Positions 1 through 7,781 are shown, numbered from the stretch's first letter. The stretch is 54,652 nt of DNA from Chitinophagales bacterium (GCA_022360175.1 JAKSDI010000154.1:1-54652), one strand, 5' to 3'. Made by a program: numbers and translations. Notes: generated by a model not told the origin, from the sequence alone.

Positions 1-283
1 AAAAGGGTTTAAGAATAAGTCCAATATTATTGTAGGACCCAAATACTTTGGTTTGAAACGGCTCAGTTTTCAATCCAGAAATGATATAGTGGCTTTCCTT
101 GTTTGTATAATTCTCAATGTTTTGCCCACTCACTTGAAACTGGTCTCCATAATTAAAAATCAATTCGGTAAATAAGGCAGCATGGTGCATAGATTCTAAA
201 TCTACCCCCTGCTTTTTACCAATCCAAATCCAATGGACGAATTGATTTAAAGGAAACTCCGGAATATGTACGGTCTCAAGCAT
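1..283 (-). CDS. AraC-family regulator, N-terminal part (partial at left edge)
   Basis: The frame opens with ATG at 283 and stays open for 94 codons to the window edge, so only the N-terminal part of the protein is visible. It begins MLETVHIPEFPLNQFV, and this pattern with the later YGDQF and LKPF segments resembles the N-terminal sensor-like domain (DUF6597 type) that precedes an AraC DNA-binding domain in many Bacteroidota regulators. The DNA-binding half would lie outside the window, so the class is inferred from the N-terminus alone. An in-frame TAG lies nine codons upstream of the ATG, which supports this start. The gene lies downstream of, and on the same strand as, the PagL-like gene. 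Confidence 0.6.
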   Translation of the reverse strand, partial: MLETVHIPEFPLNQFVHWIWIGKKQGVDLESMHHAALFTELIFNYGDQFQVSGQNIENYTNKESHYIISGLKTEPFQTKVFGSYNNIGLILKPF

Positions 284-367
284 TTCGTAATGAGAATTGA
301 TAGCCTTCAACTACATTCGATACTATTCACTAAAGTAAGCAGTAGTTAGCACTTTACGATCCCTTTC

Positions 368-922
368 CTATTGCCAATTATGCCTCGCTCCTATTACAAG
401 GAAAAAATTATCTAGTCCCCAGTTGGGTAATTGAAGGCCGGCATTGGAAATATGGCGCATGCGCCCTTTAAGTTGTAAAGCGGTTTTGTAGTTTTCATCA
501 AGATAATAGGAAAAGCCCAATTCGAAATTGTCTGAAAAGATAAAGCCATCTGCCTGCATCCGGGTTTTAACCGTAATAAAATGAGGACCGGAACCTATTG
601 CTGCACCCATTACCAGCTTGGGAAATAATTCTGTTTGAAACCGAACGCCAAGATTAGCCCCCATTTCATAGGCTGTAGATACTTCTTCTGTCAGGGTGGC
701 AAAGGTAAGTTGCCCCTCCGCATAAATAGAGAAATGCCCTCGGTCCCAAATAGAAAACGTTGGTAGTATCGTGATGGGGTTATAACGATACCCTTCTGGC
801 ATTTCTTCATTAATAACTCCGATACCAATATTAAGTGCTTTGTATTTATTGTAGTCAAAATAGCGCTGGGCATTGCTCAAAAAAGGCAGTAACAAGAAAA
901 ATAACAACAATAGTCTGGTCAT
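368..922 (-). CDS. PagL-like lipid A 3-O-deacylase / acyloxyacyl hydrolase
   Basis: The 184-residue product starts with a signal peptide (MTRLLLLFFLLLPFLSNAQ) and continues as an amphipathic beta-strand protein ending in an aromatic residue region, as expected for a small outer-membrane beta-barrel. The segment RHISNAGLQLPNWGLDN matches the PagL signature HxSNxxxxxPNxG, with the catalytic His at residue 157 and Ser at 159. In Pseudomonas PagL the third catalytic residue is a Glu 14 residues after the His; here that position is Asp171. The family removes an acyl chain from lipid A in the outer membrane. It is transcribed divergently from the DEAD-box helicase gene. Confidence 0.75.
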   Translation of the reverse strand: MTRLLLLFFLLLPFLSNAQRYFDYNKYKALNIGIGVINEEMPEGYRYNPITILPTFSIWDRGHFSIYAEGQLTFATLTEEVSTAYEMGANLGVRFQTELFPKLVMGAAIGSGPHFITVKTRMQADGFIFSDNFELGFSYYLDENYKTALQLKGRMRHISNAGLQLPNWGLDNFFLVIGARHNWQ

Positions 923-991
923 AATTTCAATCTGTTATTGAAGTAATTGGGCAAAGGAAAGCACTTCTCCGATAATTCAACTACCTTTGCG

Positions 992-999
992 GCTTTATT
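992..999 (+). promoter_or_regulatory. Candidate -7 box for the DEAD-box helicase gene
   Basis: TACCTTTG matches the Bacteroidota -7 consensus TAnnTTTG exactly. It lies inside the longer open frame starting at TTG 947 but 19 nt before TTG 1019, which is one reason to prefer 1019 as the start. No good -33 TTTG is seen at the right distance, so this is a candidate only. Confidence 0.4.
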
Positions 1000-1018
1000 A
1001 TCAGTAAATATACACTCT

Positions 1019-2467
1019 TTGGCATCTTTTAAACATTTAGGCCTTTCAAACCGGGTCTTGAAAGTTATAACAGAGCTTGGTTTTGAAAAGCCAAGTGAAA
1101 TTCAGGAAGCCGCAATCCCACAATTACTTAACGAAGACCGCGATTTTATCGGACTTGCTCAAACAGGTACCGGAAAAACGGCTGCTTTCGGACTTCCCTT
1201 GTTGGAACGCATCGACCCTGACGATCCAAATACGCAGGCATTGATCCTTGCTCCTACTCGCGAGCTAGGCCAACAAATTGCTGAGCAGTTAAATATTTTC
1301 AGCAAGTACATGAAGCAAGTCAATGTGCTGGCTGTCTATGGTGGAGCGCCCATCGTCCCTCAAATGAAAACACTAAGACGCGCTCCTCAACATGTAGTTA
1401 TTGCTACTCCTGGCCGTTTATTGGATCTCCTGCGCAGGAAGGCTATTAAGCTGGATATGCTACAGTTTCTCGTGCTAGATGAAGCAGACGAGATGTTAAA
1501 CATGGGCTTCCAGGAAGATATAGACCAGATACTAAGCCATACTCCGGATTGGAAGTTAACCTGGCTATTTTCTGCTACGATGCCACCGGAAATGCAGCGC
1601 ATCGTTAAGCAATACATGGATGAACCTTTTGAGGTAAAGCTCAATACAAAAAATGAAGTCAACAAGAATATTGACCACCAGTTTGCTTTAGTAAAGCACT
1701 CTAATAAAGCAGCGGCTCTTACCCGCTTTCTGGATGCGAATCCAGGAATGAAAGGTGTTGTCTTTTGTCGTACCCGCCGTGATACTCAAGAATTAGCAGA
1801 ATCTCTTCGCAAACAAAACTATAAAGCAGATGCTTTACATGGCGATCTTTCCCAACAACAACGGGATCGAGTGATGAGACGGTTCAAAAGTGGCGAATTT
1901 CAGGTTCTGATTGCTACAGATGTCGCGGCAAGAGGAATTGATGTCAATGACCTATCTCATGTTTTCCACCTGGCTTTACCAGATGATCTAGCTTACTATA
2001 CCCACCGAAGTGGGCGTACTGCTCGTGCGGGGAAAAAGGGTACCTCTATTGCTTTTGTCACTAATCGTGAAAAAGGAAGGATAGAACGGCTCACTAAAAA
2101 GCTGGCTATCGAGTTTGATCAAGTAATGGTACCAAGTGTTGAGGACATCCTAGAACAAAGGGTAAGTGATTGGTGTCAGAAAATCCTTAATAAGCGTACT
2201 AAAGGCAAACTAGATGATGATTTGCAAGAAAAAGCGAATCTTCTTTTCCACAATCTCTCTAAAGAGGAATTGATCTCAAAAATACTAATGTACGAGCTGG
2301 AAAGCATGAATATTGGTAATAATGAAGATCTCAATGAAAAGCCTGGGCGGCCGAATAATCGAAAGAAGAAACAAGCAGGTTATAATAGATATAACAGACA
2401 ACACCATGGTGGCGGTGGTAGCAAGAACTTTAAGAAGAAGAAAAAATTTAAGAAAAAACGGTATTAA
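1019..2467 (+). CDS. DEAD-box ATP-dependent RNA helicase
   Basis: All family motifs are present in order: Q motif (FKHLGL...GFEKPSEIQ), Walker A AQTGTGKT, PTREL, TPGR, DEAD, SAT, and HRSGRTARAG, followed by a C-terminal linker and a very basic tail (KKKKKFKKKRY) suited to RNA binding. The protein would unwind or remodel RNA in the cytoplasm, for example in ribosome assembly or mRNA turnover at low temperature. The open frame extends back to TTG 947, but homologues normally begin a few residues before the Q motif, so TTG 1019 (LASFKHLG) is preferred; no ATG is available. A hairpin follows the stop codon. Confidence 0.95.
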   Translation: MASFKHLGLSNRVLKVITELGFEKPSEIQEAAIPQLLNEDRDFIGLAQTGTGKTAAFGLPLLERIDPDDPNTQALILAPTRELGQQIAEQLNIFSKYMKQVNVLAVYGGAPIVPQMKTLRRAPQHVVIATPGRLLDLLRRKAIKLDMLQFLVLDEADEMLNMGFQEDIDQILSHTPDWKLTWLFSATMPPEMQRIVKQYMDEPFEVKLNTKNEVNKNIDHQFALVKHSNKAAALTRFLDANPGMKGVVFCRTRRDTQELAESLRKQNYKADALHGDLSQQQRDRVMRRFKSGEFQVLIATDVAARGIDVNDLSHVFHLALPDDLAYYTHRSGRTARAGKKGTSIAFVTNREKGRIERLTKKLAIEFDQVMVPSVEDILEQRVSDWCQKILNKRTKGKLDDDLQEKANLLFHNLSKEELISKILMYELESMNIGNNEDLNEKPGRPNNRKKKQAGYNRYNRQHHGGGGSKNFKKKKKFKKKRY

Positions 2468-2478
2468 AAACTGGCAAC

Positions 2479-2501
2479 ACTGGGCAAATTACTTGCCCAG
2501 T
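2479..2501 (+). terminator. Hairpin after helicase gene
   Basis: A perfect 9-bp stem (ACTGGGCAA / TTGCCCAGT) with a 5-nt loop starts 12 nt after the helicase stop codon. The following sequence TAATAT is only weakly T-rich, so it is a probable rather than certain intrinsic terminator. Confidence 0.6.
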
Positions 2502-2528
2502 TAATATGGGTGATACTAAGTGAGGAGG

Positions 2529-2559
2529 TTTGATTTTCGTAATACATTGCGTATTTTAG
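2529..2559 (+). promoter_or_regulatory. Candidate promoter of the collar-domain gene
   Basis: TTTG at 2529-2532 is followed after 19 nt by TATTTTAG at 2552-2559, one mismatch from the Bacteroidota -7 consensus TAnnTTTG. The predicted transcript would begin about 30 nt before the ATG at 2598. Confidence 0.45.
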
Positions 2560-2597
2560 AGTCAGTTTAAATTTTATCACTTAAAACCCAAAATGTT

Positions 2598-2975
2598 ATG
2601 GTAAAGAAATGGTTACCGACCAACTTCTGCCCTAAAGACTGTCAATGCAGCATGAGTGATGCATTGACTCCAACCAATGGGCATAAAATCCAAAGCATTA
2701 TCACTACACCTCCAGATCAGGCCCCTTATCCCTCAGAAATCAGAGGCTTCACAAGTGATCCTAACCACAATCCTAACATAGGTTATTATCAATGGATGCC
2801 TTGCAAAGGCCAAACTGTAGACATTGTCACTTATACACAACTCTTTTCTCTTATAGGTACTGCTTATGGAGGAGATGGTAGGACTACATTTGGGCTTCCT
2901 AATGTACCAGATAATGGAAGCACTGTTTATTACATATGCATGGATGGACAAATTCCTGGCTTTATAGGACCATAA
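2598..2975 (+). CDS. Minimal phage tail-collar domain protein
   Basis: This 125-residue protein carries a tail-collar (MdpB/microcystin-dependent type) core at about residues 55-102: GYYQWMPCKGQ followed by LFSLIGTAYGGDGRTTFGLP. Family members such as phage tail-tip proteins are usually 160-200 residues or more, with a long Gly/Thr-rich region between the FxLPDLRG segment and a C-terminal segment ending like YIIxxxGxFP. Here the core runs directly into VYYICMDGQIPGFIGP, as if the middle had been deleted. There is no signal peptide. The N-terminus has three Cys residues. A hairpin lies after the stop, and the transglutaminase-like gene follows with its own promoter-like sequence. The collar fold is fairly secure; the role is unknown. 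Confidence 0.75.
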   Translation: MVKKWLPTNFCPKDCQCSMSDALTPTNGHKIQSIITTPPDQAPYPSEIRGFTSDPNHNPNIGYYQWMPCKGQTVDIVTYTQLFSLIGTAYGGDGRTTFGLPNVPDNGSTVYYICMDGQIPGFIGP

Positions 2976-3000
2976 TTGTAAAACTTTAGCACACACAATT

Positions 3001-3035
3001 ATTGATAGGCAATGATTATTCCGTTGCCTATCAAT
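3001..3035 (+). terminator. Hairpin between collar and transglutaminase-like genes
   Basis: A 12-bp perfect stem (ATTGATAGGCAA / TTGCCTATCAAT) with an 11-nt loop lies 25 nt after the collar gene stop. It has no clear T tract on the plus strand, so it may be a terminator or a transcript-stabilising stem. Confidence 0.5.
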
Positions 3036-3113
3036 TAATAAAAAGTACACGTTCTATTATATTACACCACTCTTAATTCAAGCAACACAACTCAACACTG
3101 CTGGATTGTCCCT

Positions 3114-3143
3114 TTTGATTTTGGATATTTTTTTGTATATTTA
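3114..3143 (+). promoter_or_regulatory. Candidate promoter of the transglutaminase-like gene
   Basis: TTTG at 3114-3117 and TATATTTA at 3136-3143 are separated by 18 nt; the second box differs by one base from TAnnTTTG. The ATG is 45 nt downstream. Confidence 0.45.
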
Positions 3144-3188
3144 ATTAACCCTACATTTAAATATTTAACCCCAAAATCAATAGAAATC

Positions 3189-4388
3189 ATGAGTGTACAA
3201 CTTGAAAGCATTCAATTCAATCATGATAGCAATTCTGCAAGTCATGATGGGTTGAACCTGAGGCGAAACGCCACTCAAACCATTACCTTACCCGAATGGC
3301 AGCGAGGAGCCAGTATTAATCCTGAAGATGCTCCTGTTGCTTACTCCATTGCTGATACACAAGGCAATACAATAACCATCAAGGCTCAATTCAGGAGGAT
3401 AAACTCTAATATCGAATCCCTTGAAATCAGGGCTATTGACCCTACCGTAACCCCACCTGGATCAGGCTGCATGGCTGTTATACAAAGTATCTTTAGTGCC
3501 TTAGCCCGTGCCATTTCGGGCAATGTAATAGGAGAAGTAAAAGCAAAAACCGTTAGATTCCAGGCTAATGGTTTATCCCCCATTACTACTTTTGAACTAC
3601 AAAATGTTACCTTATGGCAAACAGGGGTTGGTGTACGCACCACGGAATGGCAATGGCAATACAGATTAAATTCAGGAGCAGCCTGGACAAATTTTGACAA
3701 ATCAGAACACCGCGTATATTCCGTCTTAAACACTCCTACAGGCCCCTGGCAGCAAGCACCATTTAACCCCGGCAACACCCAGATTTTGTGGACAGACGTG
3801 CTGGATCATGCCTGTAGATGGGCCTTATTAACTCAAACAAATGTTCAGGCGGCATCTCGCATTACTCAGTCGGTCTATAACCTTGGCCCTTCAATTATAG
3901 AGTATGATTGCCCAAATGGGGGTTCGTCTCACTATACTTTTTCTGGCCAATTCAATTGTACTGCCTTCCTTGATAGAATTACAGGAGGGCTAGGCAATGG
4001 ACAATACGTTAATTGCACCGATTGTGGCACATTTGTTTCTGTGTTTTCAAATGCCGTTGGCGTTGATCTTTGGTCATCCAGAATGGGATACTCTTTTGAC
4101 CTCTATCCTATAAAAGCAATTGGTTCGGCAATATGGCAAACCGCTTGTGGCTGGTCTGGTTTTTATTATCATGAAGTAGCTTGGGAAGGCGCATGTACCA
4201 ATGCTGATAAAATTTACGATGCATGCTTGATGGTAGATAGTGATGGAGACCCCGCCAACCCGCCTCACACTGGTTTACTACCAACCGATATCGTATTTAC
4301 AAGCTATCGCAATATGTTAGTTCCGGCAGCAGACCATGCTGATTGTGATGCCAAACCATCTACACGTGTACGCAGGCCTGTTTTTTAA
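3189..4388 (+). CDS. Transglutaminase-like putative cysteine hydrolase
   Basis: The 399-residue protein has no signal peptide or membrane helix. The first 180 residues are rich in beta-strand patterns and end in a Trp-rich stretch (TTEWQWQYRL, EHRVYSVL). The second half has the layout of a transglutaminase-like fold: Cys279 in NCTDCGTFVSVFSNAVG, His328 in FYYHEVAW and Asp344 in KIYDACL, giving a plausible Cys-His-Asp triad in the right order and spacing. Such folds act as proteases, amidases or cross-linkers. The assignment is by motif only. The gene after it begins 21 nt downstream and is probably co-transcribed. Its neighbour upstream is a phage-tail-collar protein. The substrate cannot be guessed. 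Confidence 0.55.
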   Translation: MSVQLESIQFNHDSNSASHDGLNLRRNATQTITLPEWQRGASINPEDAPVAYSIADTQGNTITIKAQFRRINSNIESLEIRAIDPTVTPPGSGCMAVIQSIFSALARAISGNVIGEVKAKTVRFQANGLSPITTFELQNVTLWQTGVGVRTTEWQWQYRLNSGAAWTNFDKSEHRVYSVLNTPTGPWQQAPFNPGNTQILWTDVLDHACRWALLTQTNVQAASRITQSVYNLGPSIIEYDCPNGGSSHYTFSGQFNCTAFLDRITGGLGNGQYVNCTDCGTFVSVFSNAVGVDLWSSRMGYSFDLYPIKAIGSAIWQTACGWSGFYYHEVAWEGACTNADKIYDACLMVDSDGDPANPPHTGLLPTDIVFTSYRNMLVPAADHADCDAKPSTRVRRPVF

Positions 4389-4409
4389 TGACCCCAAAAT
4401 TCCCAAATC

Positions 4410-5162
4410 ATGGATAAAGAATATATCAAAATACTAAAAGAGAGGTACAACTATGAAGAGTGGTTTAGTATGATCGAAAAAAATACTTCAACCTTTTTCC
4501 ATAATATTTCTCTTTCAAAATATCAGCTTGGAAAATGGCAAGCGGACGAGCAACAATTTCATCAGCTTGTAACAAATTTGAAGTACTCCAGCCTCCATTG
4601 GAGAACAGAAGACAATGAAGCGGTTATCAAGATGGATATATTAGAATGCGACTCACACGCGGAAGCACAGGAGCAATTGATCATCGCCTTAGGTGATTTT
4701 CAACATCCCGATCCTTTAAAAAGAAAAAGCGAAGAGGAAGGGAATGAGCTCTTATTTTATTTTCCTACAGAGTACATCGCTCTTTTTGTAACCGGCAATT
4801 TATTGATTAAGGTAAACAATACCAATAAAGCCTTAACTTCTGTTTTAGATGACAACAGTATAGTAGAAGTTTTGAAGTCATATCTAAGAGCCCCCAGCGA
4901 GTTTGGCAACCAAAAGGTTAAACCAGAAATTGACCAATTTTCGATAGAAGGCCAGGGTAAACAGGTATATGAAATTCAAGCTTCTATAAGCGATCCGCTG
5001 GATCGCAGCACCTGGATGATGTTAAAATCGCCTACCGGTTATGTCGTTCGTAAAGAGGATAAGTTATTCTATCACCCCAGGCAAGAAGAAGGGCCGCATA
5101 TACTAACACTTACAGCGGTCAATCCTAACAATGGTATCACTGCAAAGAGAATTGAATTTTAA
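4410..5162 (+). CDS. Unknown protein with C-terminal beta-sandwich-like region
   Basis: I do not recognise this 250-residue protein. It has no signal peptide or transmembrane segment. Residues 1-160 are mixed alpha/beta and charged; residues about 170-250 alternate hydrophobic residues in a way that suggests a small Ig- or cadherin-like beta domain (QVYEIQASISDP, WMMLKSPTGYVV, GPHILTLTAVNPNNG). It starts 21 nt after the transglutaminase-like gene and is followed by a strong terminator, so the two genes probably form one transcript. Its co-transcription suggests a partner or immunity-type role, but that is inference. Confidence 0.7.
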   Translation: MDKEYIKILKERYNYEEWFSMIEKNTSTFFHNISLSKYQLGKWQADEQQFHQLVTNLKYSSLHWRTEDNEAVIKMDILECDSHAEAQEQLIIALGDFQHPDPLKRKSEEEGNELLFYFPTEYIALFVTGNLLIKVNNTNKALTSVLDDNSIVEVLKSYLRAPSEFGNQKVKPEIDQFSIEGQGKQVYEIQASISDPLDRSTWMMLKSPTGYVVRKEDKLFYHPRQEEGPHILTLTAVNPNNGITAKRIEF

Positions 5163-5208
5163 TAGGTAGTAAGTTCTATTTTATAAGGGCTTCATAAATT
5201 ATGGAGAT

Positions 5209-5247
5209 GGAGTGATTCACAGATGATGAATCACTCCATTTTTTTTT
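5209..5247 (+). terminator. Strong intrinsic terminator
   Basis: A perfect 10-bp stem (GGAGTGATTC / GAATCACTCC) with a 9-nt loop is followed by A and nine T residues. It closes the transcript of the transglutaminase-like gene and its downstream partner. Confidence 0.9.
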
Positions 5248-5343
5248 GTATTGCTCATGCTGAACACTGAAAAAATATCTGCATTAAATTAAAATTAGAT
5301 GTAACTTATAATATTAATATTAATCACCTAAAATCCAGAACCT

Positions 5344-7368
5344 ATGGCCAAATCGGAACCAAAGCCACGCCCAAATATTCTATTAATTATGGCTGACGAA
5401 TACCGCTTTCCACGTTACTTCAAGGACCAGGGAAAAGCGGGAGAAACTTATGGTATGCTTGAGCCCATCAAACATATTCTTGGATTTCAGGGCAGACCGG
5501 ATGATATTGCTGAGTTCGAAAAATATTTCCCAGGCATTGTACAATTGCGAAACAATGCCGTGGTATTACGCAATCATACAATCGGAGCTACAGCATGTGT
5601 ACCCAGCCGAGCAGTCTTATTTACGGGCCAATACGGCCATCAGACAGGAGTTAAGCAAACGGATGGAATATTCAAAGATGGTAATTCTCCGGAGTTTCCA
5701 TGGCTTAAGGCAAATGGCATTCCTACTTTAGGCGACTGGTTTCGTGAAGCTGGTTATGAAACTCACTATTTTGGGAAATGTCATTTCGCGAATCCGCCCC
5801 ACCACTCTCTACAGGCCTTTGGGTTCGATGACTGGGAAAAATCCTACCCTGAGCCGCATGGTACCTTAGTGAACAATCTTGGATATTACCGTGATCATGG
5901 TTTTGCAGATTTAGTTACAACATTCTTACGAGGTAAAGGATTGGCGCTTGATTATGATCGGCAGGAAGCAGAAGGCAAAGATGACAATAATCGCTCACCA
6001 TGGTTAGCCGTGGCTTCTTTCACTAATCCACACGATATTACTGGATATCCGCTACAGGTTGGACAAGTGACAAAGGGAGCATTGCAATTTGATCCAGAAA
6101 ATGAAGAATTAGCTCCTCTTCCTATCCCTGCATGGGGAAGTCGAAGCGCACCGCCAGAAAATGGTACCTGGCAACTCGAATTAAATCCTGATGGCTTCGC
6201 ACAGGAAAATGCAAATCTTCCCCCAAACTGGAACGAAGACCTTCGAGATAATAACAAGCCGGATTGTCAATATGATTATTCCTTAAAAATTGGGATGGCA
6301 GTTGCCAGTGCTGCTGCTACCGTTCTCACCGAGAATATTAACAGTGCACTAGGTAGTAAATTTGCTGCACAAAAAATTGCCGACAACTCTCCGCGATTGC
6401 TGGGCCTACCATTTCAACTTACTAAGACTCCTGAAGATTGGTCTACTAAATATTTACAATATTACACTTATCTGCATCATTATCTCGATCAGCATATCAA
6501 CCGAATCATGACAACTCTTAAGGAAACGGGATTGCTGGATAATACCATTGTTGTTTTTGCTCCAGACCATGGTGATTATGGTGCTTCACATAGTATGATG
6601 ATTGAAAAATGGCACTCAGCCTACCAAGAAGCGATTCATGTGCCAGTTGTCGTTTGTTTGCCTCCAGGCATGAGCAATGACGACACACAACAAATGCGTC
6701 AAATTGATCAGCTTACCAGCCATATCGATATGGTCCCTACCTTATTAGGACTGGCAGGAGTTAGCCTCGAAGATCGCGCCAAATATGCTAAAAATCTCAA
6801 AAAACATCATGAAGTCCCAGCACTAATTGGTGCCGATCTTAGCGGCCTGATCACAGGGACACAGGATGGTCCTGTTCGCGATGGGAAAGCATCCATACGC
6901 AAAGGTGTTTTGTTTGTAACCGATGACATGATCACCAGGCCACTTCTTGGGGAAGCCCCTGAAAGTTATCATGTCTTCCTCAAAGCAGTCAATCATTTTA
7001 TCCATACCGATAATCCTGATTGGCAGCCTTTGACTACCTCTCTGGCAGAAGGTCCTGTTCGCCTGCCTTGTCGGGTACAATGTGTACGTCAGGAAGAGTG
7101 GAAGCTCGTCCGTTACTTTACTGATTCGAAAGAAGAAGGGAATAATCAGTGGGAATTGTACAATCTACACAAAGACCCTATTGAAAATGTAAACCTGATT
7201 GTTTACAGTGCCACTGGAAAAGATTTTCCGGAACCTATTTCCCGGAAGAAGTTGGCAGAGCAAGGATTCAATGCCAAAGAAATTAAACAAAAAGCAATTG
7301 AACTTAGAGAACTCTTGTATCAATTAGTCACCGATTATCAGGCGGCGGATGGAGTTCCAGGCATTTGA
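5344..7368 (+). CDS. Type I sulfatase-family hydrolase without signal peptide
   Basis: The 674-residue protein has the alkaline-phosphatase-superfamily metal site at the N-terminus (NILLIMADEY) and the sulfatase maturation motif CVPSR at residues 85-89, where Cys85 would be converted to formylglycine. A second metal-binding segment APDHGDYGASH lies near residue 420. The family hydrolyses sulfate esters or, in the phosphonate monoester hydrolase branch, phosphate and phosphonate esters. The N-terminus is hydrophilic (MAKSEPKPRP), so the enzyme appears cytoplasmic, unlike most Bacteroidota polysaccharide sulfatases. It is a single gene between a strong terminator upstream and a terminator of the tRNA region downstream. 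No sulfatase-maturase gene or SusCD pair is present nearby. Confidence 0.85.
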   Translation: MAKSEPKPRPNILLIMADEYRFPRYFKDQGKAGETYGMLEPIKHILGFQGRPDDIAEFEKYFPGIVQLRNNAVVLRNHTIGATACVPSRAVLFTGQYGHQTGVKQTDGIFKDGNSPEFPWLKANGIPTLGDWFREAGYETHYFGKCHFANPPHHSLQAFGFDDWEKSYPEPHGTLVNNLGYYRDHGFADLVTTFLRGKGLALDYDRQEAEGKDDNNRSPWLAVASFTNPHDITGYPLQVGQVTKGALQFDPENEELAPLPIPAWGSRSAPPENGTWQLELNPDGFAQENANLPPNWNEDLRDNNKPDCQYDYSLKIGMAVASAAATVLTENINSALGSKFAAQKIADNSPRLLGLPFQLTKTPEDWSTKYLQYYTYLHHYLDQHINRIMTTLKETGLLDNTIVVFAPDHGDYGASHSMMIEKWHSAYQEAIHVPVVVCLPPGMSNDDTQQMRQIDQLTSHIDMVPTLLGLAGVSLEDRAKYAKNLKKHHEVPALIGADLSGLITGTQDGPVRDGKASIRKGVLFVTDDMITRPLLGEAPESYHVFLKAVNHFIHTDNPDWQPLTTSLAEGPVRLPCRVQCVRQEEWKLVRYFTDSKEEGNNQWELYNLHKDPIENVNLIVYSATGKDFPEPISRKKLAEQGFNAKEIKQKAIELRELLYQLVTDYQAADGVPGI

Positions 7369-7429
7369 TATGGAGCTGTAAAAACGCTGGCAACCATTAT
7401 TACCAAGTAAGAAAGTATAATAAATAAAA

Positions 7430-7459
7430 AAGCCCCTTGAGAATTTTCCCAAGGGGCTT
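7430..7459 (-). terminator. Distal terminator of the tRNA-Phe region
   Basis: A perfect 10-bp stem (AAGCCCCTTG / CAAGGGGCTT) with a 10-nt loop is followed, on the minus strand, by T residues. It could also serve the sulfatase gene on the plus strand. It resembles the proximal terminator at 7600-7627 (shared AAGCCCCTT), which suggests duplication. Confidence 0.75.
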
Positions 7460-7463
7460 TGAA

Positions 7464-7480
7464 GTGGTGTGGGGCGGATT
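7464..7480 (-). repeat. 17-nt copy of the tRNA-Phe 3' end
   Basis: GTGGTGTGGGGCGGATT is identical to 7639-7655, which covers the 3' acceptor strand and part of the T arm of tRNA-Phe plus one flanking base. No cloverleaf can be drawn upstream of this copy, so it is a tRNA fragment: either the remnant of a tandem tRNA duplication or one half of an attachment-site pair. Confidence 0.75.
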
Positions 7481-7599
7481 ACTCCCAGATCCACTAGATG
7501 AGGGTATTGTAAAATATACTATAAGCCTATCCTTACAGGCTAGCTTTATTCTTTCCACTCCCTTACAGATACAAGTATTTGGCAGGTGTGGAAACAATA

Positions 7600-7627
7600 A
7601 AGCCCCTTCGTTAACACGAAGAGGCTT
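7600..7627 (-). terminator. Terminator of tRNA-Phe
   Basis: On the minus strand an 11-bp stem (AAGCCTCTTCG / CGAAGGGGCTT, one G-T wobble) with a 6-nt loop starts 12 nt after the tRNA and is followed by T-rich sequence. Confidence 0.85.
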
Positions 7628-7639
7628 ATGGAGATTTTG

Positions 7640-7712
7640 TGGTGTGGGGCGGATTCGAACCGCCGACACATGGATTTTCAGTCCATTGCTCTACCACCTG
7701 AGCTACCGCACC
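7640..7712 (-). tRNA. tRNA-Phe (GAA)
   Basis: The minus strand folds into a 73-nt cloverleaf: acceptor GGTGCGG / CCACACC, D arm GCTC-loop-GAGC, anticodon arm ATGGA-CTGAAAA-TCCAT with anticodon GAA, a 5-nt variable loop, T arm GGCGG-TTCGAAT-CCGCC and discriminator A. The 3' CCA is not encoded. The acceptor stem has a C5-A68 mismatch; the remaining pairs are Watson-Crick. It has its own promoter-like sequence upstream and a terminator downstream, so it is a single-gene transcript. Confidence 0.95.
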
Positions 7713-7750
7713 ATTTATTAATCGCTACGCTCTTTTGCGTTCAGCGGTTG

Positions 7751-7781
7751 CAAATGTACAGACATTTTAAAATTCATGCAA
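7751..7781 (-). promoter_or_regulatory. Promoter of tRNA-Phe
   Basis: On the minus strand TTG (7781-7779) and TACATTTG (7758-7751) are separated by 20 nt. The second box is an exact match to the Bacteroidota -7 consensus TAnnTTTG. The mature tRNA would begin 38 nt further on. Confidence 0.7.

Noticed and set aside
7437-7721. Open frames spanning the tRNA-Phe gene and its terminators
   Set aside because: The stretch is fully explained by the tRNA, its terminators and the 17-nt repeat.
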